This document shows positions 53,164-63,689 of a stretch of 64,000 bases of DNA, in pieces (the first letter of the stretch is position 1; each line of letters starts with the position of its first letter). This stretch comes from Cycas panzhihuaensis (Eukaryota; Cycadophyta). Where the stretch lies: positions 137,833,741 to 137,897,740 of the forward strand of contig CM041465.1 in the NCBI GenBank assembly GCA_023213395.1, given 5' to 3'. The notes under the pieces were generated by a model. It made no database searches, was not told the origin of the DNA, and was given only the letters and a program-made list of their open reading frames with translations. A program made the position numbers and the translations under genes.

Positions 53164-53523
53164 TATTCGAGAACATGAAATCATACGCTGATGTTCCCAT
53201 ACGCAGGATCTTTAACCATACACAACAAGCAACAAATGGAAAATATAGAAAACAGATACACAATACACAGGTATTTACGTGGGAAACCCTTTCGGGAAAA
53301 AAACCCACCACAAAGAGGATCCTTAATGGATCACTTGATATTACACAATGAACTTGGATGATGAATATACAAGGCCTCAAGGCTTTTATACTCTCCAAGA
53401 GGCATCACTTGATTAGGGTTGTGACCCTCTGAATAAATCGCACATTTTGGCTTGCACCCGTTCACATAATTAAACCACATTAACACTAATTAAGTGGCTT
53501 AATAATTAACTGCCATGCTAACA
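53164..53523 (-). repeat. 3' LTR of the inverted half of R2 (360 bp)
   Basis: Minus strand starts TGTTAGCATGGCAGTTAATT and ends CATGTTCTCGAATA at the junction with gag. TATAAAAG on the minus strand at 53383-53390. Partner in inverted orientation: 50400-50758. Confidence 0.92.
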
Positions 53524-53534
53524 TCCCCCCTTAA
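53524..53534 (-). promoter_or_regulatory. Polypurine tract of the inverted half of R2
   Basis: Minus-strand TTAAGGGGGGA directly before TGTTAGCATGG; shows that this LTR is a 3' LTR with normal internal sequence on its right. Confidence 0.85.
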
Positions 53535-55150
53535 TGTGAATGTGGGGAACTTGCAACGTGCAGCAGTTGAGTTATCACGAAGGTTGGGACTATCTTGCAG
53601 CTTCTTTATCCTTGTTGATACATCCCCCCTCAAGGATAACATCGGTGAGTCCTAATCCGGTACGCATCTTCATGAATTGATTTTCAGTGAGTGGCTTGGT
53701 GAACACGTCCGTAAGTTGTAATTCACTCGAACAATAGTCGACCTGCAGTTTCCCTGACTTGATCTTCTCACGAACGTAATGGTGCTAAATCTTGACATGC
53801 TTTGTATGTGCATGAAACTTTGGATTCTTTGACAGACAAATGGTACTCTGATTATCAACAAAGAGAATCAGATGTCTATTCGAAATGCCAAGAAATTCCA
53901 AGAGATCTTGCAACCATACTACTTCTTTTGCACCAGCACTGAGTCCTTGATATTACATACGTAGAAGATAGCGCCACTGTCTACTGCTTCTTCGACTGCC
54001 ACAAAATAAATCCATTGCCAATACTAAACAAGTATCTAGCGGTGGACTTTCGATCGTCGAAATCTCCTCCCCAATTAGCATCTGTGTAGCCATGCAACCT
54101 GATCTTCTCTCCTCTGCGGTATTCAAGACCAAGGTTGATTGCCCCCTTCAGATATTTCAGAATCCACTTTGCTGCCACCAAATGAGGCTCCTGAGGATTT
54201 TGCATGTAGCGGGAAACCAATCCAATAGCGTATGCTATATCTGGCCTGGTATGAGTCAAATAAATGAGAATCTCTACCAACTGGCGATATTCCGTGCCAT
54301 CTACAGAAGGTTGGGCTACATCCTTCTGCAATCTTGTGCCTTTGACACATGGTGTTGCAACAGGTTTGCAGTGCTGCATCCCAAATCTTTCCAATAAGTT
54401 CTTCACATACTGCGATTGCAACAACACGATCCTATCTTCCATCTGCCTGATCTAAATGCCCAAGAAATAGTGAAGTTTTCCAAGAACCATCATGTTAAAT
54501 GAAGCTCCCAAATTGGATTTGACTTTGACTATAGCCTTGCCACGATTACCACCAATGATTAGATCATCCACATACACCACGCAAGCTACTGCAGAAGTCC
54601 CTCTTCTTTTCACATCTGATTCGGTAAGTTCAAATTTCAAAACCTTCAGCTTTCAACTTGCCGTCCATTTTTTCATACCAAGCACGGGGTGCTTGTTTCA
54701 GGCCATAGATTAATTTCTTCAGATGGCAAACAAGATGCTCCTGGCCATCCTTAATGAACCGAGAGGCTGCGACATGTATATCTCCTCCTTAAGATCCCCA
54801 TTAAGGAAAGCGGATTTAACATCCATCTGGTGTAACTCCTAATCTAATGCAGCTGCTAAGGAAATGAGTAAGCGGACTGTTGTCATTCTGGAGACTGGTG
54901 CAAATGTCTCCTCATAGTCAATTCCTTCTTTCTACTTGAATCCCTGTGCAACAAGACTGTCATTGTACTTGTCCACCTCTCCATCGGAGTGAAACTTTGT
55001 CTTATAGACCCACTTGCATCCAACAAGATTCTTCGACGGAGATAGCGGAACCAAATCCCACGTATCGTTCTTCATCAGAGAACCATATTCTTCCTCCATT
55101 GTAGCTCTCCATCTTGGAGTTTTTTTGGATAGAAGTTGTTTGGACAATAG
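53535..55150 (-). pseudogene. Copia reverse transcriptase and RNase H (R2, inverted half)
   Basis: Frame 55147-54932: TPRWRATMEEEYGSLMKNDT and CKWVYKTKFHSDGEVDKYND; then VSRMTTVRLLISLAAAL with ELHQMDVKSAFLNGDL; frame 54640-54452: VACVVYVDDLIIGGNRGKA (YVDD intact); frame 54442-53981: LYT-like QSQYVKNLLERFGMQHCKPV, YRQLVEILIYLTHTRPDIAY, YTDANWGGDFDDRKSTARYL and FILWQSKKQ (RNase H). The C-terminus to 53535 has more stops. Integrase, expected right of 55150, is missing. Confidence 0.9.
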
Positions 55151-55189
55151 CTTATTTGACCAATCATAGTTCTATGACAGCTATCTAGA

Positions 55190-57317
55190 ACATGACACCA
55201 AGGGAACCCTGGTTAGGTAAGAAGCCAACCGTAAGCCATTTGAGAATTTTTGGGAGTATTGCATACATGCTTGTTCTAAAGTAAAATCATCAGAAATTTG
55301 ATGATAAAAGTTCCAAGTGTATCCTTGTTAGGTATAATAAAGAGAGCAAGGCATATGGTGTGTTTGAGTTGGCAACATAAAAGGTCCATACAACTCGAGG
55401 TGTCATTTTTTAAGAAGGTAATCAACAAGGTGCATGTTTGGATACTTTGAAGATGTGTCAAGATAATGGAAAGTACATTAAAGAACAACCTGATTTTAGT
55501 TCTTTGAGATAATAATTTGTTGAGCCTAAAATTGAGTAAGAGCCAACCAATACATTGATTGAAGTTGAATTGGAAGGTGACGAGGGGGAGTATCAAGATT
55601 CTCATTCTAAGGAATCATAGACTGAATCACAATATTAGATTGCTTTGCCTACTAAAAATCTTTGTAAATGGTTTTGAAGACCATTGCAAAAGTAAAACTA
55701 CTTGAGAATAAATGTAAGTATAATTCAAGGATGAGACTTTATAGGGTCAAGTTTTATTTAATGGTATATGTGCTTAATGTTGATGAGTCTTAAAGTTTTG
55801 AGAAGGTCTATCATGAGCATAAGTGAAAAATAGGAATGGATGTTGAAATTCTTGTTATGAAGCAAAACAAAACTTGCAACTTGGTTGAATTATCAACGGG
55901 TAAGTGGGAAAATGATTGCATATGGGTCTATAAGACCAAATTCAAATATGATGGCTCTGTTGATAAAGTACAATGTTTGATTAATCGTTAAGGGTTTCAA
56001 GCAAATAAAAGACATTGATCACTGGGAGACATTTACTTCAGTAGTGAAGATGGTGACATGAGATTGATATTGGCAATAATTGTTTAGTTTATATGATAAC
56101 TACACTAGTTTAATGTGAAGAGTGCCTTAATGAAGATCTTATAAAGAAAGTTTACATGGAGCAACCACCTGGATATATTACAAAATGGAAAGAACGCCTT
56201 ATGTACTACTTGAAGAAAGTTTTTTATGGCTTGAAGCAGGGTGCAAGAGCTTGGTATTCTAAGATTGATCAATGTTTTTTGAAAAATGGATTTGAGAGAT
56301 CACCAACTAATCTAAACATTTATATTAAAGTTGAAGGCAAACATTTAATTATCTTTGTAATTTTGTATATGGATGATCTAGTAATTACATGTAATGATAC
56401 CTCAAAGGTTGAAGACATAAAATATGATTTCAAGAAAACATTTGATATGATAAGTCTTGGACTACTCCACTACTTTTCGGAAGTAGGAGTACGATAGAAG
56501 CTTTGGAGAATTATGATTTCATAGATTAAGAACACATGGAAATTTTTGAAGAAATTCATAATGGAGGACTATGAATATGTCCCAACCCCTGTGGAGATAG
56601 GTTCAAAGTTGTTAACTCAAGATGATAGAGATTAGATAAATAAAACTTTGTATAGCTAGTTAGTTGGAAGTTTGATTTATTTGACTACAACTAAGCTTGA
56701 TATTTTCTTTGTAGTTGGGATAGTGTTAAGGTTCATGTCAAAGTGGAAGTAGAACCATTGCAAAACTACAAAGAGGATCCTTAGATATTTGTAGGAAACT
56801 CTGCATTATAGATTGAAATTTAGCTACAACAATAATTTTAAGTTGGAAGGGCATTCCAATTTTGATTAGGTTTGATGTGTTGATAATATGATGTCTATTT
56901 CAAGATATTGTTTTAGTTTGGGTTTTTCTATTGTTACTTGAAATAGTAAGAAGTAGGCAAATATTACATTATTATCTATTGAAGTAGAGTATAAAGCAAT
57001 AATCACAACAACTTATGAGGCCATATGGTTGAGGTAGATCATTGGTGATTTAAGACTTCATCAAGATAAGGCAACTATATTATATTATGAGAAATAGAAT
57101 AACATGAAGATTCCCAAGAATCTAGTGTTCCATACTCGCACCAAACATATTTAGGTGTACCATTATTTCATTAAGGAGTAGACCTAGAACATAGAGGTCA
57201 AGTTGATATACAATCCTACAAAAGAGCAATAGGCAACTATTTTCACCAAACCCTTGTCTAGAGATAAATTTGATGAATTCAAATTTTGTATTAGTGTTAA
57301 AGTTAATGATGCAAACA
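55190..57317 (+). pseudogene. Copia integrase end, RT and RNase H (C4)
   Basis: Plus strand. KKPTVSHLRIFGSIAYMLVL and GVFELAT (integrase C-terminus), TCNLVELSTGKWENDCIWVY and KTKFKYDGSVDKVQC (RT start), frame 56156-56497 MEQPPGYITKWKERLMYYLK, VFYGLKQGARAWYSKIDQCF and VILYMDDLVITCNDT (YMDD intact), then LVGSLIYLTTTKLDIFFVVG, SIEVEYKAIITTTYEAIWLR, VFHTRTKHI and IFTKPLSRDKFDEF. Many stops. The 5' half is missing at 55190. Confidence 0.88.
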
Positions 57318-57630
57318 TTAAGGGGGAGTGTTAGAATTAATGTATACTCTATTAGGTCAAAACTTAGGTTATAAGTTCTAATAGGTGGTTGGGTAATTTG
57401 ATGAGTCATAGGGCCATCATTTAGTTGCTGACACATATTTAGGAGTTACACAATTATGTAATGAGTGTTTATCAGATGTCAAGAAGGTTACAAGTTATTG
57501 TTAAATCATTACCAATTTTGCTTGTAGTTGTTTGTATACTAGCTTGTACATATTGTGTTTGAATTTTAATGAATTTGAAGGTAGACTAATTTTTCTAGAA
57601 AATTTCTTGTGTATTCACAATTCTTGTTCA
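57318..57630 (+). repeat. Polypurine tract and 3' LTR of C4
   Basis: ATTAAGGGGGAG (57317-57328) precedes TGTTAGAATTAATGTATA at 57329. The LTR probably ends TTCTTGTTCA at 57630; no partner copy confirms this. The first 18 bases equal the C2 LTR start (minus strand, 38781), and GGTCAT/TGAGTCATAGGG blocks are shared with it. Confidence 0.75.
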
Positions 57631-57659
57631 ACTAATTTTTGTTTTTAACTCGCGTTATA

Positions 57660-58790
57660 TACAAGCCATCTGAAATACCTAAAACCTCATGCAACTATAA
57701 AGAATATCTTCTTTTGGCTGAGAATGAAGAGAGAGGTGGTGGATTATGTCCTTCCTTGCCTACAGTATTAAAATATTGAGGTGGAACATCAAGACCTTTT
57801 GGGGTTTTCATAGTAGCTAGAGTTTCCATAATAGAAATGGAAAATAATTTTCATGGACTTCATCATAGGATTATCAAATGATGCAAGAAAGAATTATTCC
57901 ATTATAGTCATGGTAGACACACAAAGCAATCGATATAGCTATAAATTTTGAGAGAAGTGGTATGATTACATTGAATTTTAAAGGCAATTATGTCTAATAA
58001 CAATATTAAGTTCACTTCTAAATTTTAGCAAGTTCGGTTAGTAAAGCATTAATTTCAAGATAATTATCAATTAATAACTAAATTATTGTGTTTTTTTATA
58101 GCTATTAGTATTGATTGGATTAGGCCTATAACTATGTTTGAATCTAGGATCTAATTTATTTATTAGCCAATAAATATGTTGTAATCAATAACAAAAAGAT
58201 TCAAACCAATTTTTTTATCACTATTCAAAGAATTTGGAACTAAGCTAAATTTTAGTACAACTTATTATCTAGAAAGAGATGGTCAAACAACATAGGTTAA
58301 CTAGGTACTTGAAGATATGTGAAGGATGTATGTGATAGAGCAATTGTCCAAGTGGAAAGGGTATTCATATTTGGTGGAGCCTATTTACAATCGTAATTAT
58401 TATGCATCCTTGGGCATGGGCCTAGTTTAGGTGTTATATGGATGAAGATATAATACATTAATGATGGAAGAGCAAGTTTCCAATATTTAAAGGCATTTGA
58501 AATCTGCATAAGATAAACAAAAGGCTGTGCAAACTTAAAAATGACAATAAATGAATTTAAAATACGAGATCATGTGGTTTTTTATGTGAGATCAAACTGA
58601 AGCTCTTCAAAGTTGGGCAAACTGAGAAATCTTACAAGAAGATATCATTAACCTTTTTGGGGTCTTAAAGCAGATATAAACTATTACATATAGGCTTGCA
58701 TTGCCATCTAGCTTAGATGTGCATAATATGCTTCATGGCTCATTGTAAAAAAGGTATGTGTCATTGAGGTGGAATTTAGGTTAGAGTTCT
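57660..58790 (+). pseudogene. Gypsy integrase remnant (G6)
   Basis: Heavily decayed plus-strand sequence: FFWLRMKREVVDYVLPCLQY (zinc-finger end), WKIIFMDFIIGLSNDARKNY (first D), a lost middle, EFGTKLNFSTTYYLERDGQT (approach to E), then VLKQIXTITYRLALPSS with HNMLHGSL, the GPY-type C-terminus. About one stop per 15 codons. Nothing else of the element is attached. Confidence 0.72.
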
Positions 58791-59299
58791 AAGTAAAACC
58801 TATTTAGATATTGAGTAAGAGAATGGAGATATTGACCCATGTTGGACTAGGTGAAGCCATATGGGAGCTTGTACAAACTATGCAACAACAATTTCTACAT
58901 TTGTTTATAAGGCATGGTCATATCAAGGACAATGGTTACTTTGAAGAGGAGCAAATGCAATACCTTGTTTAATACATATTATATATTTTATTTTTTTATG
59001 ACTTATTTCATGCCATGATGTAATTATCCCTTATTTATAAAATGGAAGTATAGTAAAAAGTCCCATTAGGTGTGTGACATCTCCATTAGATACATTTTTA
59101 TTTTGTGAACATGATTCCTATGTGATTGTAAGGGTCAAGGGCCTATGAACATGTGGATATCTTAGAAGTTAGGTATTTGTGTATGTATAAATGATGTAAA
59201 ATAAAGTGATTAGATTGGAAGCTCTAAATTTGCGTGATTGATTTTCTCTATTTTCTCGCTTATCAAGGTCGAATCTACAAAAGTGTCTTTCGGATAACA
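58791..59299. other. No recognisable gene
   Basis: AT-rich; by position it may include the 3' LTR of G6, but no boundary can be drawn. Confidence 0.4.
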
Positions 59300-59767
59300 G
59301 AATATACTCTGTGAGACATTCTTACTAGTAAAATTTCACTTCAATTTGAGCACTTTAAAACAATGTCCATATAGTTCCATACTATGGTTCCATACATCGT
59401 ATGACCTTGTCTAGTACTTGATTTCTATTCTTCCTTCCTTCATTCAGATTTTTGCTTTTTGTCTCTTCTTATGACTTCTTTAATTTCTTGTACCTTCTTA
59501 GTCTTGAGCTATTCTCACTCAGTCTACCAAATCTGCTCTAATACCATGTTGAAAAAAATAGACTAAACACAATTTGAGACAATGAAATTGAATTCTTCAT
59601 TGATTTGATACGAGAGAGGTACTCTCTTATATACAAGTGCTTACATAATCGATACATACACAAATGACAAGTGTTAACATGAGTGACAAGTGTCAGTAAA
59701 GTACAAAGAGGGAATAATGACACCTAACCCTTAGATTGCCTTAGGATAAAACATTAATATTCTAACA
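59300..59767 (-). mobile_element. 5' end of a copia element (C5)
   Basis: LTR 59767-59547 (221 bp; TG...CA ends, minus strand starts TGTTAGAATATTAATG and ends TTTTTTTCAACA), PBS TGGTATTAGAGC at 59546-59535, then about 240 bp of leader. TATATAAG on the minus strand near 59630 is a likely TATA box. The LTR edge abuts G7 RT sequence, so C5 inserted into G7. Gag and pol are missing. Confidence 0.75.
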
Positions 59768-60530
59768 TTATTAATGTTGAGCTTGTTGAGACCTTTGTAG
59801 TCTACACATATACAATGCAATCCATCCTTCTTCTGACTTAAGATAACCGGAGATTCAAAAGGGTTGGAATAGGGGGTAATGTACCTTTGTTGCAAGAGTT
59901 CTTAAGTAATTTGCTCAATCTCCTATTTGAAATGATATAGATGATGATATGGTTGGATGTTTACTGGTGCAACTTTGGGCACTAAGTGAATGTTGTGTTC
60001 ACATCCCTAGCTTGGTGGTAACCTTTGAGGTAGGTCTTTGAAGACCTTACTTAGTTGGTTAATGAGAGTTTATATCTCCTCTAGAACATCCTTAATTGAA
60101 ATTTTATAGCATGTCATCAAATACAAGGATGGGATTTTTCTTAATAACTTCTCCATGCAGTGTGATGTTACTGGTTGAGTTTGTAGTGTCTACTTGTGTC
60201 CCTTTTGGAAAACACTCATAAAACATGTCTTGTAGTTAGTGATAATATTCCTAATTCTACAACTATTAAATGCCAAGAACTACATCAACTCCTACTATTG
60301 GCATGGTAAACATGTTTGTACTAACTTAATAGTCTACCGTTTATAAGTGCATCTTATTGCAAAATCCTCCACATGGTATACTCTTTCTGTTAGCAATTAC
60401 GACTTGAAAAATGCTTGAGCAATTTTATTTGAAGATTGAGCTTGGTTGTGATAAGCTTATTGATGAAATTTTAAGTACTATCATTGTATGCAAGAACCAA
60501 TATTTTAACATTTTTTATCACCCCCTCAAA
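59768..60530 (-). pseudogene. Gypsy protease and RT N-terminus (G7)
   Basis: Minus strand: the RT start reads LQQRYITPYSNPFESPVILS and KKDGLHCICVDYKGLNKLNI before the C5 LTR. Upstream, in broken frames, lies the protease region (about 60500-60100), with LVLAYNDSTKNFINKLITTK-like text in place of the active site. Much decayed. Confidence 0.65.
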
Positions 60531-61848
60531 CTAAGGTGTCTAAGGTGTGTTGACATCTTCTGTAATGGTCTATAGTGATATTTGCACATTTTTGACATTG
60601 GTCTCATTAAGTAACTCCTCGATTTTTGCTTTGTCATTGATTGGCAGCAGCTTTTCTACCGAATTGTTTGTGTTGGGAATATTTGTGTCCTCATTGTTGA
60701 TCATGAGCACCTTTTTGGCCAAACACTTGTGGTCGCGACTCCATTTTCCATTGTAATCAAAGCATGTCCCTCTCCTTAGATGTTTGGCTTTACATAATTT
60801 ACTTCTAGTTGGTCCACTTTCCTTTCCCTCTATAAGTGTAGGCTCAACTTTCATGCTTCAGCAGTATTGGTTGAATTGATTACTCTAACCTTGATATTTA
60901 AAAGGTTTGTTATGGCAAATGTAGGTCTATTTAGCTTTCTAGAATTCAACTTCAATATTCCTTGATTGGCATATTGCTTCTTTTAAGGTCTGTACTCCTA
61001 TCATTTTAGGTGGAACTTAATATTCCCTTTAAGCCCTGTGATATATGACTCCAATAGTAGTTTGGGCTTAGTTTCCATGGTGATAAGGTTTTGCAGATTT
61101 TAGAGTTGTTTGGTGTAGTCCAACATTGACCCGATTTATTGTAATCACATAAGTTGGGCAAAATAGTTTATGTTCATGGTGTCTTTATATTGCTCTATGA
61201 GAGATGTCCTTAAGAAGTCTGAATTGTAATGCATTGTCTCTTGGTAATGTTTATTCTGCTAGTGGAATAATTTAAATGGCTTTCTGTATAAATGAAGGGA
61301 TGCAACTAGGATTTTGCCCTTCTTAGATCTAGGATTCATCTGAAAATACATATCTATTTGGATTATCAAGCTTCAAATGTCCTTTGATTTCTCCAAATTG
61401 AATTTTTATAAAGGGAATTCAGAATTCATGATATTGTTGTTAGGTCTATTTTGCCTATCTTCTCCTTTCTTTTCATGATGAGAATCCTCCCCTTTGTTGG
61501 AGGGTTCTACATCATTTTTGTGGTTGTTCATTTTTTAAAATAATCCCAGTAAGACCTTATGTATGAAATCAAAACATTTTCTTCATTTTGAAGTCTTATC
61601 TCTACCCTTATTTCGTTGAATTGAGCTACTACATCATTCCTTATATTAACTATTTTTTTGTTCGAAGTATCCATTCTTCGAGCCATGTCATCTACTGATG
61701 TTGACAGTTGATTCACCATCTTGCCTGGTGCAAGTGTCTTTTTGCACCTTGACTTTGTTATAGGAAAAAAAATTATCCCTTTTTGTACTAAAACACCACT
61801 ATTTTTTTCTACTAGGTTGGTGTTTTGCAACGTATTATTTGCATACAA
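60531..61848 (-). pseudogene. Gypsy gag (G7)
   Basis: Frame 61848-61528 has MVNQLSTSVDDMARRMDT and a coiled-coil-like stretch, as in G2 and G5. The capsid in the middle is broken. Frame 60854-60570 has the zinc knuckle GTCFDYNGKWSRDHKC (one cysteine now tyrosine) and an acidic tail with NTNNSVEKLLPINDKAKIEE. Overall order normal. Confidence 0.78.
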
Positions 61849-61864
61849 TGACCTCGACCATGAG

Positions 61865-61876
61865 GCTCTGATACCA
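61865..61876 (-). promoter_or_regulatory. Primer-binding site of G7
   Basis: Perfect TGGTATCAGAGC on the minus strand, five bases inside a probable LTR end (TGATGAACTG at 61882 in plus view). Confidence 0.9.
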
Positions 61877-61881
61877 CTTTG

Positions 61882-62726
61882 TGATGAACTGTCATACCAA
61901 AACCTGGAGGTGTTAGTGGAGAGGACTTGCTACTAAGTAGATCGTGACTTCTCCCACTATTGAATGGGCTAGCATTGCTTTCATCAATGTTTAGGCACTG
62001 CAAAGGCCCCAATTACAATAATGTTCATACACATTAGTGATGTTCATGTACATCGCCCCACTGGCCCTATAAATAGCATTGCCCCAAGGGGATTTGAAGC
62101 TAGGTCTTGGCTCTGTTATCACTTGTGGGAATTCTAAGGACAAATTCACACCTCAAACACAAATATTATCTATACACAAAACTATCTTGCCAACTTACAT
62201 ATGGAATTAAACAATAAAAACTAACATGGAGGAGTAAATTATGATATCCATTGCTTCATAACACTAATTAGACTGAATATCAAGTGAAATAATACCAATA
62301 ATAACTATTCAATTATTGCCAAAACTTAACAGGTAAAGTAGAGTCACTAGCTTCCTCTTCGAGGTGAGGCATCCTTCCAAAACAACTCTTGAAGGTCGAA
62401 AATATGGTAGATTTAAAATGAGAATGATAATCAAATCCTTAGGTGAAAAGCCCTATATATCAGTAGCAAGATCCCAATTAAAGAAGTCTGTGAAGAAGAA
62501 AGGGTAAAGTCAGTCAAAATAGATAAGTATATTAAAGGTAATGGTTTATATAGGACTTTTAATACAATTCATAATGTTATATTGAGGGTTATGTGTCATT
62601 CCCCTCTTTTCTCATCTAGTGACAAGTGGTAGACATGCATTAAGTCTTGCCTAAGTCCCATACTCTTTGTATTGTATTTATAGAGGGTTCCCCCTTATTA
62701 ATGCATATTGATTTGAGATTTTCTGT
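61882..62726 (-). repeat. Probable 5' LTR of G7, interrupted by C6
   Basis: Starts at 61882 after the PBS. A second PBS-like word, GCTCTGTTATCAC at 62110, complicates the picture: either chance or an older LTR boundary. Minus-strand TATA-like TCTATAAATACAAT near 62670-62684. CTTCCTCTTCGAGGTGAGG near 62350 resembles the G2 leader at 5480. The outer boundary is beyond the C6 insertion. Confidence 0.5.
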
Positions 62727-63078
62727 TGTTAGAAATAATGTGTTTATCTGTAGGTTGGCCTACAAGAAAACACGAGTTAAATATGAGCATTTTGGCCTAT
62801 ATAGAAGTCGACCAAAATGTATGCAAGTTGGTCAGAATAAATTATGATATGATGTAAATGCTTATTGTACCACTAAAGTCAGTTTTATTATAGAGTTATT
62901 TACTTCTTATGAGGTCAGCTATAGTATGAGAGTCTTGACCGTACTATATAAAGACTTTTTGTACTTCATTTTTGGTTAATCAAGAATGGAGATTCTTCAT
63001 ATTTTCGGTTATCTATCTATGCCGTATTCATTGTTTATGTGTGTATTTCAAATATACATAAGGTGTAATTTCGTAACA
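62727..63078 (+). repeat. 5' LTR of C6 (352 bp)
   Basis: TG...CA ends. TATATAAA at 62945-62952 is a good TATA box. Start TGTTAGAAATAATG equals the first 14 bases of the C3 left LTR (minus strand, 45399), suggesting related families. The 66-residue frame at 62647-62847 crosses its start and is not a gene. Confidence 0.8.
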
Positions 63079-63090
63079 TGGTATCAGGAC
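63079..63090 (+). promoter_or_regulatory. Primer-binding site of C6
   Basis: TGGTATCAGGAC: Met-type site with its last bases altered, directly after the LTR. Confidence 0.8.
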
Positions 63091-63689
63091 GTATTTTTTT
63101 GAGGTCTAGTTTCTGTCGTTGTCTGTATTAATTAAGAGAGTTGTCTATACTCTATGGAAAGATAAAATCAATCAAAAGTGATCAAATTTTAGCCAAGTAC
63201 TATTTGGCATGTTTTTTTATATTTTTCCTCACAAAAATTTGAAGTGAGACTAGAATTCTATCCCCTTAAAATCTGTTGTCCTCTATTGAGACCTGTTGCC
63301 ATCTACTGTTAAAAAATCAAGTTTATTTGTTGTCATTTGGCCAAGTATGATCTGTTGTTTTGGAAGGTTATACAACTGATTTTATGTCATATATCTGCTA
63401 TTGTTTTTGCTATTTTTTAGGGTTATACTATTGATTTTGTCATATATATGTTGTTGTTTTTTACATTGTTATCTACTGGTTATATGTTGAATATGCTACA
63501 TATCATAAACTAAGTATTACTAGTTATATTATTGGTTATATATACTATTGAAACATATTTTCTATTGAGTTGAAATAAGATATTCATACTATTAAGAAGT
63601 TGAGCATTTGGTGTTTTACTCTTAGTAGTTTGTGATACTCAAATATAACAAGCCTTAGTTAGTATTTAGAAGTATTTTGTACCCAAAGT

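Larger units (their letters stand above)
50400..55150. mobile_element. Inverted composite of the R1 copia family (R2)
   Basis: Left part, plus strand: LTR (50400-50758), PBS, leader, gag up to 53163. Right part, minus strand: LTR (53523-53164), with polypurine tract, RNase H and RT to 55150. So a 5' half and a 3' half of the same copia family face each other, joined LTR-end into gag at the word TATTCG. Both LTRs are of the R1 type. Integrase is absent. The right end abuts plus-strand copia C4. Confidence 0.88.

Noticed and set aside
62075-62110. GGGGATTTGAAGCTAGG, slightly like a tRNA T-arm
   Set aside because: No cloverleaf can be drawn around it; it lies in LTR/leader sequence.
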